Positions 36,299 through 45,213 of a stretch of DNA of 53,366 bases are shown piece by piece (position 1 is the first letter of the stretch; each line of letters opens with the position of its first letter). This DNA is from Gemmatimonadota bacterium. GTDB taxonomy: Bacteria; Latescibacterota; UBA2968; UBA8231. Both the position numbers and the translations under genes were made by a program. Under the pieces are notes generated by a model. That model was not told where the DNA came from, searched no databases, and saw nothing but the letters and a program-made list of their open reading frames with translations. Where the stretch lies: positions 5,305-58,670 of the forward strand of contig PATE01000080.1 in the NCBI GenBank assembly GCA_002712305.1. Direction: 5' to 3'.

Positions 36299-37336
36299 AT
36301 GTGGGGCCTTTTCTTCAACTGCGACCGGGTTTCGATTCGCTTGAGTGCACCCATCCTGATCACCGGCGCGACGGGCTTCATCGGCCGCTATCTCGTTCGA
36401 CGGCTGAGTGCCGCCGGTGATCCGGCTCGCGTGCGATGTCTGGTGCGATCCGGTAGTGACGTTGCAGAGTTGGAACACCTCGGTGTCGAACTAATACGGG
36501 GCGACGTCACGGATTGGGAAGCACTCAGGGCCGTCACACAGGGCTGTCAGCAGGTCGTTCACCTGGCCAATCTGTATTCCTTCTGGGAACCAGACCCCAG
36601 CATCTACCGGCGAGTGAATGTTGAGGGGACCCGGCTGACCGCACAGGCCGCGATCGAAGCCGGAGTTGAGCTTTTCCTGCACGTGTCGACTGTGGCCATC
36701 TTTGGCCGTCCCACGGAGGTGCCGTTCAACGAGGCGTCTGCACCTGGACCGCGACGGTTTAGCGAATATGCTCGAACGAAATACGAAGGGGACCTCATCG
36801 TGGAGCAGATGGCTCGAGAGGCCGCACTTCCCCTTGCCGTCCTCTATCCCGGCTCGGTTCTCGGGGCTGACGATCCCAAGTCGTCAGGGCGCTATATCGC
36901 CGACGTCGTCCGCCGCAGAATGCCGGCCACCCTGTTCGCGGATCGTGTCATCACGTGGGTTCACGTGAACGATGTTGCCCAAGCCCTTGAGAGACTACTG
37001 GATGTGGAGGACGCGGTGGGACGGCGATACATCGTCGGCAGCGCCCGAATGACCTTCCACCAACTTAACCGCCTGATCTTCGAAGCCAGCGGCGTCCGCC
37101 CACCTCGCCTTGAAGTTCCAGATTGGATCTCCGGACTCAGCGCACGGCTGCTGACGGCAGTCTCCGACCTCACCGGCCATGCTCCGCCCTTTGGTCTGTC
37201 GGCCGATGTGGCGCGCACGATGATCGGTGGTGTACAGGCGGACGGATCCAGAATCTGTCGTGATCTTGGACTGACGTACACCGATGTTCGAGTTGCCGTG
37301 GAGGAGGCTGTGGCCGCCCTGGAGGATGGAGCTTGA
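36299..37336 (+). CDS. NAD-dependent epimerase/dehydratase (extended SDR)
   Basis: A 345-residue extended SDR. LITGATGFIGRYLV is the nucleotide-binding motif and the active site is Ser in HVSTVAIFG with YARTKYEGD (Tyr/Lys). The pattern fits the dihydroflavonol-4-reductase/3-beta-HSD-like group that acts on sugars, sterols or polyketides. The true start is uncertain: ATG 36299, or TTG 36341 giving the more usual MSAPILITG; neither has a strong ribosome-binding site. The DUF3604 gene begins 4 nt after its stop, suggesting one operon. Confidence 0.85.
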   Translation: MWGLFFNCDRVSIRLSAPILITGATGFIGRYLVRRLSAAGDPARVRCLVRSGSDVAELEHLGVELIRGDVTDWEALRAVTQGCQQVVHLANLYSFWEPDPSIYRRVNVEGTRLTAQAAIEAGVELFLHVSTVAIFGRPTEVPFNEASAPGPRRFSEYARTKYEGDLIVEQMAREAALPLAVLYPGSVLGADDPKSSGRYIADVVRRRMPATLFADRVITWVHVNDVAQALERLLDVEDAVGRRYIVGSARMTFHQLNRLIFEASGVRPPRLEVPDWISGLSARLLTAVSDLTGHAPPFGLSADVARTMIGGVQADGSRICRDLGLTYTDVRVAVEEAVAALEDGA

Positions 37337-37340
37337 AGCG

Positions 37341-38846
37341 ATGATTCCAGGTCGACTGTTGTGGGGAGACCTGCACAATCACAACGAGATCGGGTATGCG
37401 CAGGGATCTCTCGAACGCAGCTACGACATCGCCGAATCTCACCTCGATTTCTATGCGTTCACACCCCACGGTCAGAACACCGACGGATCGAATCTGACCC
37501 ACTATCCCGTCGTCGATGATCGTTGGTCCGAGGTTCAGGAGGCGGCCAAGTCGCGGAATCGACCTGGTGAATTCACCAGCTTCCTCGCCTATGAATGGCA
37601 TTCCACACCTTGGGGGCATGTGCACGTCGTGTATGGTGACGACGACATGCCGCTGGAAAAGACGACCACCCTCACCGAGTTGCTGACCATCATGCGGTCC
37701 CGGGACGCGATACTGATTCCGCACCATACGGCCTACAGAGGTGGTGTCGATTGGGAATTGCGCGATGCTCAGCTGAGCCCACTCGTGGAGATCTTCTCAG
37801 AGCATGGGAGTAGTGAGCGTGACATCGGACTACATGCGATGCTCGGTCACAGCGGCGGGCCCGGTGATCATCGATTCACAGTCCAGGCAGGGCTCGAGGC
37901 AGGGCACCGCGTGGGCTTCACGGCCGGTACGGACAACCACGATGGGTATCCCGGGGGCTACGGTCTTGGGCTGACCGGGGTCTTCGCCGACAGCAACTGT
38001 CGAGAGGACATTCTGCGGGCGCTGCGACAGCGTCGAACAGTCGCTGTCACGGGTGATCGCATCGAGATCCAGTACTTCTGTGGTACCGCCCCGTTGGGAT
38101 CGGTGGTCGAGCCGGGCCATGGCGATCTGACCTACACCGTTCGCGGGTGGGACTTCATCAAGACCGTCGAGTTGCTCCGCGACGGCGTCCCCGTGGCGGT
38201 GCGCGTCCCCGACTACCAAAGCGAGATCCCCGAGGTCGGGCGGTATCGTCTTCGACTGGAATACGGTTGGGGGCCGATGAAGGGATATCAGGTCTACGAC
38301 TGGCGAGGACAGATCGAAATCGACGCGGGTGTGATCGAACACGTGGCTCCCTGTTTCGTGTCGGATCCTTTTGATGAAGCTCGGCGCAAACGAATCGACG
38401 GCTGGTCGCCGGCGCAGGTGTCCTGGCAATCCCACACCTCTCGGGGCGGCTGGCTCACGACGCGCAATGGGACTCCGTACTGCAGCACCAATGACGCGAT
38501 CTGTCTCGAGATCACGGGCACACCTGAGACCGTCCTGCGGCTGCACCTCGACAACAAGACGGTCACCTCGCTGGTGGCGACCCAGCCGGACTGGACACAT
38601 ACACCGCGTCCGGGCGCCCTCGACGTTGAGGTGACCCTGGGTGATCTGCTGGCAGGTCGGCGTGGATTCTCAATGGAAGGCTCGCCAAACTCTGTCGTGT
38701 TCCACCGTGCCGTGCCGGAGGCGCTCTACTCCATTCACGGCGCTCACACGCCGAGACCGACGGATGCCGCCTGTTACTACCTGCGCGTGACGCAGGAGAA
38801 TGGACAGATGGCGTGGGCAAGCCCAATCTGGATCGACGCGGGGTGA
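37341..38846 (+). CDS. DUF3604/PHP-like metal-dependent hydrolase
   Basis: A 501-residue protein of the DUF3604 family, related to PHP phosphoesterases. Metal-site histidine segments are WGDLHNHNE at the N-terminus, AYEWHSTPWGH, IPHHTAY, FSEHGSSE and TAGTDNHDG; a beta-rich C-terminal part follows. No signal peptide. The reaction is unknown for the family; in uncultured bacteria it often sits with sugar or amide catabolism genes (general knowledge). ATG 37341 is preferred, with GGAG 9 nt upstream; ATG 37326 would overlap the epimerase. Its stop overlaps the GTG of the following deacylase by 4 nt. Confidence 0.85.
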   Translation: MIPGRLLWGDLHNHNEIGYAQGSLERSYDIAESHLDFYAFTPHGQNTDGSNLTHYPVVDDRWSEVQEAAKSRNRPGEFTSFLAYEWHSTPWGHVHVVYGDDDMPLEKTTTLTELLTIMRSRDAILIPHHTAYRGGVDWELRDAQLSPLVEIFSEHGSSERDIGLHAMLGHSGGPGDHRFTVQAGLEAGHRVGFTAGTDNHDGYPGGYGLGLTGVFADSNCREDILRALRQRRTVAVTGDRIEIQYFCGTAPLGSVVEPGHGDLTYTVRGWDFIKTVELLRDGVPVAVRVPDYQSEIPEVGRYRLRLEYGWGPMKGYQVYDWRGQIEIDAGVIEHVAPCFVSDPFDEARRKRIDGWSPAQVSWQSHTSRGGWLTTRNGTPYCSTNDAICLEITGTPETVLRLHLDNKTVTSLVATQPDWTHTPRPGALDVEVTLGDLLAGRRGFSMEGSPNSVVFHRAVPEALYSIHGAHTPRPTDAACYYLRVTQENGQMAWASPIWIDAG

Positions 38847-39595
38847 CCACCACCGAGCTGCGCGATTTCAGCCAGTTGGTCGATCGTTACGAAGCTCTCC
38901 TGCGGACGGTCTACACAGGAGCTGTCGTCGGCAACGTCGAGGGGTATCCCTTCTATCACCTGTCCCCGTCCGGAGATTCCGCTGCCCCTCAGCGTTGACT
39001 GTTGAGGCAGGTATGCATGGCGACGAGCCAGCAGGGCACCTGGCACTGTTGGAGTTCCTCGAGACGGATGCGCAGAGTCTGCAGGGGCGCGTCGATCTGA
39101 ACATTCTGCCCTGCATCAATCCGTGGGGCTACATCCACGATCGCCGTGAGAATGCACAGGGAATCGACATCAATCGGGCCTTTGAGGATAAGGATCTCGC
39201 CGAGGTCCGATTGTGCAAGACCGGGATAGAAACTCAACACTTCGACTTGTTTCTGGAGTTTCACGAGGACTGGGAATTCGATCGAACTCCGTCTGGAAGA
39301 GACCGAGCGAGTCGGACCCGATCTGATCGACGCCGTGCGTCCATCACCGATCTACGAAGCATCGGAGGTAGAGGAGCTTCCCATCTCGGATGGAGTTGTC
39401 GACGGGACACCCGCCCAGTTGGATACCTTCGACATCGGCACTCAGCCTCTGCCGCTATGGCTGTTCCGGACCGGACGGTGTACCCGATCCATCACATCAG
39501 AGACGCCCTCGAAGGCGTGGGATCTGGCAGAGCGAGTGGCCGCGCATCTGCGCGTGGCGAGAGCCTGTGTGCGGTTGCTGGCCCCGCCCAGTTAG
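38843..39595 (+). pseudogene. M14/AstE-like zinc deacylase or carboxypeptidase, frameshifted
   Basis: GTG 38843 overlaps the DUF3604 stop and begins TTTELRDFSQLVDRYEALL. The next frame carries the zinc site EAGMHGDEPAG, then ILPCINPWGYIHDRREN, GIDINRAF and FLEFHEDWEFD, the signature of succinylglutamate desuccinylase/aspartoacylase-type M14 enzymes. A third segment (RVGPDLIDAVRPSP to PLPLWLFRTG) returns to the first frame. Breaks lie near 38985 and 39290. The intact enzyme would remove an acyl or amino-acid group from a small molecule, probably together with the DUF3604 protein. Confidence 0.8.
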
Positions 39596-39617
39596 GGCAG
39601 ATACTCGCGCATCAGCG

Positions 39618-40066
39618 CTATGAAAGAAACTTGTCGACCTTCTCGCGGATCTTTTGGGGCCGCACAGGTTTTGATAGATAGTCGGTGACGCCAAAACGGG
39701 CCGCCGCCGTCAACATATCGGGGTCCGTCTCCGATGTCAGCAGGACCACGGGTACTTTCCCCAAGACTTGGTGGCGTGACCACTTCTTGAGCATCGAAAG
39801 TCCATCCATTTCGGGCATGTGGATGTCGAGAAAGACGAGATCCGGGCGATTCGCCATGGCTGCACCGAGAGCGACCACGCCATTCTCCGCTTCATCGACC
39901 CGATGGCCCAGCCCGACGATGACCGTGCGCAAAACCTTTGGATCATCGGCGAGTCGTCGATGACGAGGACCAGCTTCGCTGGCCCCTTCTTCGTGGGTTT
40001 GCTGGCCGGCGCGGGGGCTTCACTTGTCGAAGCGAACAGGTCTTCGACGGATTCTGATGGTGTCAT
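39618..40066 (-). pseudogene. CheY-like receiver protein with one frameshift
   Basis: ATG 40066 begins a 45-residue Ala/Pro/Ser/Lys-rich leader, then AKLVLVIDDSPMIQRF, the start of a receiver domain. The rest is in another frame: phospho-acceptor LVFLDIHMPEMDG, VVLLTSETD and the switch lysine in YLSKPVRPQKI. One more base in the AAAA run at 39931-39934 would join them. A stand-alone receiver acts by phosphorylation-dependent protein contacts. It starts 8 nt after the xylA stop, an unusual partner. Confidence 0.82.
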
Positions 40067-40074
40067 GGTTGTCC

Positions 40075-41388
40075 CTACAGATAGCTGTTGATCAGAGCTT
40101 CCAACCACTCCTCCCGACCACTTGTCTTGGCCGCCTCTCCGTGCTTGTGCACATAGGCCTCCATATCCTCAAAACTGGCTTTACCGGCCAGGACCTGTCG
40201 CCCCATACCCCGTCGCCATCCGGCGTAACGGCGTTTGACGAAGTCTCCCACCTGGCCGTCTTCCATGATTCGATGGGCGATCTTGAGTCCGCGCGCGAAG
40301 GCATCCATTCCACCAATATGGGCGTGGAATAGATCTTCCAGGTCAAAGGATCCACGACGAAGCTTCGCGTCGAAGTTCACGCCACCCGGCTTCAATCCGC
40401 CCTGCTTGAGAATCACCATCATCGCATAGGTCGTGCTGTACAGGTCGGTGGGAAACTGGTCTGTGTCCCAACCGAGAAGCAGATCGCCTCGATTGGCATC
40501 AATGCTGCCAAGCCGACCGGCAGCGGAAGCGACGGTCAGGTCGTGCTCGAAGGTATGTCCGGCGAGGGTTGCGTGGTTGGCTTCAAGATTGAGACTGAAT
40601 TCATCGATCAGATCGTATGTGCGCAGAAAACTGAGCACTGTCGCCGCGTCATAGTCGTATTGGTGTTTCGTCGGCTCTTTGGGTTTGGGCTCGATCAACA
40701 GCGTACCCTTGAAGCCGATCTTCTTCTTGTGCTCCACAGCCATGTGGAGGAGCCGCGCCATCTGATCCTGCTCTTGTTTCAACTCCGTGTTCAGCAGGTT
40801 CGAATAACCCTCGCGTCCACCCCAGAACACGTAGTTGACGCCACCGAGGTCCTTGGTGCATTCCATGGCCTTCTTGATCTGTGCGGCGGCCCATGCGAAT
40901 ACATGGGGATCTGGATTCGTGCCCGCGCCATGGGTGAAGCGCTCGTGGGAGAAACAGTTGGAGGTCCCCCACAACAGCTTGATCCCCGTGTCTCTCTGGA
41001 GCTTCTTGGCCAGCCGCACGATCTGATCGAGACGTGTGTTCGATTCGGCGAGTGTGTCCCCCTCGGGCGCGATGTCTCGATCGTGGAAGGCCCAGAAGGG
41101 CGCGCCGAGCTTCCCGGTGAATTCGAAGGCAGCTCGCATCGTGTCCTCGGCCCGCTGCATTGGGTCGGTGGCTACGTCCCACGGGCGATCGTACACGGGA
41201 GTGGGTCCGAAAGGATCGGTGCCGCCCCCTTTCATCGTATGCCAATAGACGACGGAGAACCGCAGATGCTCCGCCATCGTCTTCTTTCCTACCTTCTCCC
41301 CTGCATTGTAGCAGCGGAACGCGAGGGGATTCTTCGTCTTGGGCCCTTCGTATTTGATCCGGCTTATGCCGGGAAAAAATTCTTTCAT
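40075..41388 (-). CDS. xylA: Xylose isomerase
   Basis: A 437-residue TIM-barrel isomerase that interconverts D-xylose and D-xylulose (also glucose/fructose). Diagnostic motifs: FHDRDIAPEG with the catalytic His/Asp, NLEANHATLAGHTFEHD with metal ligands, WDTDQFPT and NFDAKLRR. The length matches class II xylose isomerases. No xylulokinase is in the window. It follows gph with a 66-bp gap and is trailed by a receiver gene, so it may belong to the puuA-gph transcript or have its own promoter. Confidence 0.96.
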   Translation of the reverse strand: MKEFFPGISRIKYEGPKTKNPLAFRCYNAGEKVGKKTMAEHLRFSVVYWHTMKGGGTDPFGPTPVYDRPWDVATDPMQRAEDTMRAAFEFTGKLGAPFWAFHDRDIAPEGDTLAESNTRLDQIVRLAKKLQRDTGIKLLWGTSNCFSHERFTHGAGTNPDPHVFAWAAAQIKKAMECTKDLGGVNYVFWGGREGYSNLLNTELKQEQDQMARLLHMAVEHKKKIGFKGTLLIEPKPKEPTKHQYDYDAATVLSFLRTYDLIDEFSLNLEANHATLAGHTFEHDLTVASAAGRLGSIDANRGDLLLGWDTDQFPTDLYSTTYAMMVILKQGGLKPGGVNFDAKLRRGSFDLEDLFHAHIGGMDAFARGLKIAHRIMEDGQVGDFVKRRYAGWRRGMGRQVLAGKASFEDMEAYVHKHGEAAKTSGREEWLEALINSYL

Positions 41389-41454
41389 CGCTCCCTGTCT
41401 CCCTGCATCCGGGACATTTGTCGTTCAGCGCCTGGGGATAATCAACGGTGAGGC

Positions 41455-42108
41455 CTACGTCAGGTCGAGTAGCTGACCCGGTTCGTGGATGATATGCTGA
41501 GCGTGATGGGTGCGCAGTTCCTCTTCGTCACGGAATCCCCACGTGACACCGACAGATATCATGCCTGCTGCCTGGGCCGTCATCATGTCGATGCTTGTAT
41601 CGCCCACATACAGGCAGCGGGTAGGATCTACCCCGAGAATGCTGCTGACAGCGAGAGCGCCTGTGGGATCGGGCTTGGGCGGAGTCGCCTCATCGACGCC
41701 GCGCACGTGCGCGAAAGCCCAATCCGCGAGCAATCGTTCAACGGTAAGGCAGGTGAAGTCGTGGGGCTTGTTGGACAACACGGCGAGAGGAATCCCCTCG
41801 GCAAACAGCGAGTTCAGCATGGACGCAATTCCATCGTAGGGACGGCTCGTGGCGTCCCAGCGACGGCCATACTCTTCTCGCAGGATGGTCAGGCATTGCT
41901 CATGCTTTGCCTCACTGTCCTGTTTCGGTAGGATGCGCTGCACCAAAGCCGACATTCCACTGCCGACAAAATGCCGGTAGGCCTCGACAGGGTGGGGTGC
42001 GAGTCCCAACCGTTCCAGTGCGGCGTTGCTTGAATCGGCCAGATCCTGGAGAGTATCGAGGAGCGTCCCGTCCAGGTCGAACAACACGGCCGCCACTCGA
42101 GTCTGCAT
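41455..42108 (-). CDS. gph: HAD phosphatase, phosphoglycolate phosphatase-like
   Basis: A 217-residue HAD hydrolase. The nucleophile motif is FDLDGTLLDT (Asp11, Asp13), motif II lies in AVLSNKPHDFT, the motif III Lys in PPKPDPTG and motif IV in YVGDTSIDMMTA. A helical cap is inserted after motif I. It resembles Gph, which removes phosphate from 2-phosphoglycolate, but this group has broad specificity. Its ATG is 4 nt after the SDR stop, so it is the fourth gene of the puuA-puuD-SDR-gph unit. Confidence 0.88.
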   Translation of the reverse strand: MQTRVAAVLFDLDGTLLDTLQDLADSSNAALERLGLAPHPVEAYRHFVGSGMSALVQRILPKQDSEAKHEQCLTILREEYGRRWDATSRPYDGIASMLNSLFAEGIPLAVLSNKPHDFTCLTVERLLADWAFAHVRGVDEATPPKPDPTGALAVSSILGVDPTRCLYVGDTSIDMMTAQAAGMISVGVTWGFRDEEELRTHHAQHIIHEPGQLLDLT

Positions 42109-42112
42109 GCGG

Positions 42113-42901
42113 TTAGTCTTCCGGGGTCACGTAGGCGGCGGTGATGCCGCCATCGACGGTAAAGCTGGTCCCTGTCACGAAACTGGATTCGTCGCTGGCC
42201 AGATAGAGCGCTGCACGGGCAATCTCTGTGGCCTCGCCGAATCGACCCATGGGAATATGCACCAACCGCCGCTGACGTTTTGGTTCCGTGTCCAGATACT
42301 TCATCAGAAGCTCCGTGCGCAGAGGCCCGGGACACAGAGCATTGATGCGTATCTCCTCGCGCGCATGGATCACTGCCAACTCCCGCGTCATGGCCAGAAC
42401 CCCGCCCTTGCTCGCCGTGTAGGCCAGTTGTGGCGTCGCCGCACCGAGCAAAGCGACAAAAGATGCCGTGTTGATGATCGAGCCTCCACCCGCCCGGCGC
42501 AGGGCGGGGATGCCATACTTGCACCCCAGAAACACGCCTTTGAGATTGACCTGCATCGTCAGATCCCAGATGGCCTCCTCCGTCGACTCGGCATCCCCAT
42601 CATCAATGTGGGATATCCCGGCATTGTTGAACATGACGTGGAGAGCACCGAAATGCTCTTCTGTATCGGATACCATGCGGGCGCAGTCCGCGTCCCGACT
42701 GACATCGGCGACGATACTGACTGACTGCCCCCCAGAGTCTGCGATCTGAGCCTGTGCTGCTTGGGCCGCACCCGCGTCGACATCAACGATGGCCACGTGC
42801 GCACCCTCGGCTGCAAAGAGACGACTCGTCTCCAGACCAATCCCGCTGCCGCCACCGGTGACCAGTGCCACCTTCCCCTTCAGTCTGCCTTCAGTGCTCA
42901 T
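42113..42901 (-). CDS. SDR-family oxidoreductase in the puuA operon
   Basis: A 262-residue classical SDR with TGGGSGIG, NNAG, a Ser in INTASFVAL and YTASK. Asp at the end of strand 2 (VDVDAG) suggests NAD. It ends FVTGTSFTVDGG as usual. It begins 6 nt after puuD and is 4 nt before gph. In this company it could oxidise or reduce an alcohol or aldehyde made from the gamma-glutamyl amine pathway (inference). The substrate is not visible. Confidence 0.88.
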   Translation of the reverse strand: MSTEGRLKGKVALVTGGGSGIGLETSRLFAAEGAHVAIVDVDAGAAQAAQAQIADSGGQSVSIVADVSRDADCARMVSDTEEHFGALHVMFNNAGISHIDDGDAESTEEAIWDLTMQVNLKGVFLGCKYGIPALRRAGGGSIINTASFVALLGAATPQLAYTASKGGVLAMTRELAVIHAREEIRINALCPGPLRTELLMKYLDTEPKRQRRLVHIPMGRFGEATEIARAALYLASDESSFVTGTSFTVDGGITAAYVTPED

Positions 42902-42907
42902 TGTCGA

Positions 42908-43630
42908 TTAGCCACCTTCTATCACCTGTTGTCCGCTTGCCGCCTCCACGAGGCGATTGAATAACGCTTGCTGACGAGGATCCTCCTCGGCCGTCAACTC
43001 AGGATGCCACTGCACGGCCAACATCCATGACGCCGGCTCCCGTAGTTCGAGTCCTTCGATCGTCCCGTCTGGTGCCCGTGCACTGACCCGCAGATTAGGA
43101 GCCAGTTCATCCACCGCTTGATGGTGCCACGATGCCGACCAGAGGGTTCCTTCACCTACGACCGATGCGAGCAGCGTCTGAGGTTCGATGACGATATCGT
43201 GCATCGCCGGACGCCGAGGCGCCGTTCGATGGGCAACGGCTGTGCCTTTTTGATCGGGAACATGGCCCACGAGGGTTCCGCCGAGCGCGACATTGGCGAC
43301 TTGAAGACCTCGGCAGATACACAGGAGAGGGAGCCCCGATTCAAGGGCCGACTTCGTCAGCGCCAGTTCGGTGCCGTCCCGGGACAGATCAGTCATGTAC
43401 ATCGTATCGTGCGACGTTCCTGCATAACAAGACGGGTCGATGTCGCCACCGCCGGCAAGCACGAGGCCATCGATCTGTGCCAGCCAGTGGGAAGGCTCAC
43501 AGGCGCCACCGGGTGGCAGAAGTACGACATCTGCTTCTGCACGGCGCAGGGCGTCGACGTAATTGGCGGGCAGCGTGTAGTTGTCGTCTTCAGCGCGTCC
43601 GTATGTGGTGATGCCAATACGCACCGGCAT
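42908..43630 (-). CDS. puuD: Gamma-glutamyl-GABA hydrolase-like class I amidotransferase
   Basis: A 240-residue peptidase C26 enzyme. The nucleophile Cys is in LCICRGLQ, and the His/Glu pair in QWHPE; N-terminal LAGGGDIDP is typical of PuuD. PuuD splits gamma-glutamyl-GABA or related gamma-glutamyl compounds to release glutamate. ATG 43630 (GAGG upstream) is chosen; an ATG at 43657 would overlap the preceding gene. It lies 13 nt after a PuuA-like ligase, the enzyme that would make its substrate. Confidence 0.88.
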   Translation of the reverse strand: MPVRIGITTYGRAEDDNYTLPANYVDALRRAEADVVLLPPGGACEPSHWLAQIDGLVLAGGGDIDPSCYAGTSHDTMYMTDLSRDGTELALTKSALESGLPLLCICRGLQVANVALGGTLVGHVPDQKGTAVAHRTAPRRPAMHDIVIEPQTLLASVVGEGTLWSASWHHQAVDELAPNLRVSARAPDGTIEGLELREPASWMLAVQWHPELTAEEDPRQQALFNRLVEAASGQQVIEGG

Positions 43631-43643
43631 CCGTCCGCCCGCC

Positions 43644-45038
43644 TCAGCCGCGCTCAAAGTAGCGCGCCCGCTCCCAGGTGGTCACAGCCTGGTCGGATTT
43701 CAGCTGCTCGGTCCTGAAAAAGTGCAGATAGTGATCCACGACGCGATCCGAGAAAGTCTGGCGCAGAAAAGCGGACGAATCCATGGCATCGATCGCCTCG
43801 TGGAGTGTCGTGCAGACGCGTGGAAGTTCGGCTGCACCGTACACGTCTCCCTCAAAGATGGGTGGCGGTTCGTGCCGTTTCTCAATCCCGTCCATTCCAG
43901 CGGCGATCGTGGCGGCCATCGCCAGATAGGGGTTGGCATCGGCACCTGGAATCCGGCATTCGATCCGCAGACTGGGGCCGTCACCCACGATACGGAAACC
44001 GGCTGTCCGGTTGTCGCGACTCCAACCCAGAACCGTCGGTGCCCAGGACTGGTGGATGTATCGCTTGTAGCTGTTGGGATAGGGAGCATAAAAGGGCATC
44101 AACTCGGGTGCATGCTTCATCCATCCCCCGAGAAAATGTCGAAAGAGGGGGGAGACGCCCAAGGCCGTCTGGGTGTCGATTCGAACATCCCCGACGAACT
44201 GATTCGTCGAGATCTCCGGATCCCAGAGACTCAGATGCAGATGCATACTGGACCCGGCCAGTTCTGAATCCCATTTGGCCATGAAGGACACGGACACATC
44301 TTGCTGCCAGGCGATCTCCTTGCACCCGTGTTTGTAGATCACGTGACGATCCGCCATCTCGAGAGCGCCCGCGTATCGCAGATTGATCTCGTGCTGCCCG
44401 GGCCCCCACTCGCCCTTGCTGAATTCGATGGGAATGCCGCTGGCGTCCATCTGCCGACGAACGGCTCCGTGATACGCTTCTGATTTGGTCCCCTGCAGGA
44501 TGTGGTAGTCCTCGATGTAGCTGCCCGACGTCTCCAGATCCTGGTATCTCTTCGCCGTCGCTTCATCGTAGGAATCCTTGAACAGATAGAACTCCAACTC
44601 GGTCCCCACCTTTGCTGCATATCCGGCCTCAGCCAGGGCCTGTAATTGTTGCCGCAGCATCGAACGCGGGGCTTCTGGAACCAGTTCATGATCGGGCGTG
44701 TGCAGATCACACAACACCATGGCACTGCGTTCCAGCCAGGAGATCTGGCGCAGGGTGCTCAGGTCAGGAACACAGTGAATGTCGCCGTAACCAGATGCCC
44801 AGTTGGCAAACTCATATCCTTCGACAACATCCATCTCCATATCGACGGTGAGCAGATAGTCACACGCATGCATCCCAGCCCCTAGGGTCTGCTCGAGGAA
44901 GAACGCCGCCGTGATTCGTTTGCCCATGAGCCGACCGTAGAGATCGGGAAACACGGCCAGAACCGTGTCGATCTGGCCATCAGCCACCAGCTGACGCAGC
45001 TCGTCGATGTGCAGGCAGCCACGGGGTCGGTTCGTCAT
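43644..45038 (-). CDS. puuA: Glutamine synthetase-like gamma-glutamyl amine ligase (PuuA-type)
   Basis: A 464-residue member of the glutamine synthetase family, not the housekeeping GlnA. The beta-grasp domain contains ANWASGYGD, and the catalytic domain has GTELEFYLF, GPGQHEINL, HLHLSLWD and RIECRIPGADANPY, carrying the ATP, glutamate and metal ligands. PuuA-like proteins join glutamate to putrescine or other amines. It leads a minus-strand operon with puuD, an SDR and gph, and diverges from the creatininase-HOT pair. Classical puuB and puuC partners are absent, so the amine may not be putrescine. Confidence 0.87.
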   Translation of the reverse strand: MTNRPRGCLHIDELRQLVADGQIDTVLAVFPDLYGRLMGKRITAAFFLEQTLGAGMHACDYLLTVDMEMDVVEGYEFANWASGYGDIHCVPDLSTLRQISWLERSAMVLCDLHTPDHELVPEAPRSMLRQQLQALAEAGYAAKVGTELEFYLFKDSYDEATAKRYQDLETSGSYIEDYHILQGTKSEAYHGAVRRQMDASGIPIEFSKGEWGPGQHEINLRYAGALEMADRHVIYKHGCKEIAWQQDVSVSFMAKWDSELAGSSMHLHLSLWDPEISTNQFVGDVRIDTQTALGVSPLFRHFLGGWMKHAPELMPFYAPYPNSYKRYIHQSWAPTVLGWSRDNRTAGFRIVGDGPSLRIECRIPGADANPYLAMAATIAAGMDGIEKRHEPPPIFEGDVYGAAELPRVCTTLHEAIDAMDSSAFLRQTFSDRVVDHYLHFFRTEQLKSDQAVTTWERARYFERG

Positions 45039-45213
45039 TTACCAACTCGATCGCGAGGGGGAGTTGCACAGTGTACGTCCTGCCCTCGGCGAGCCGCAAG
45101 CTGGCTCGCAGCGCCGGGTTTCCGCTTCTTACTGCATTGACCGACGATCACTGGCAGGGTGCCTGGGAGTGTGCAGATTCCAGGACCATTCCAATCCGAA
45201 AGAGCGAGAAACC

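Noticed and set aside
40543-41451. A 302-codon frame antisense to xylA
   Set aside because: xylA is complete and conserved; the antisense frame has no support.
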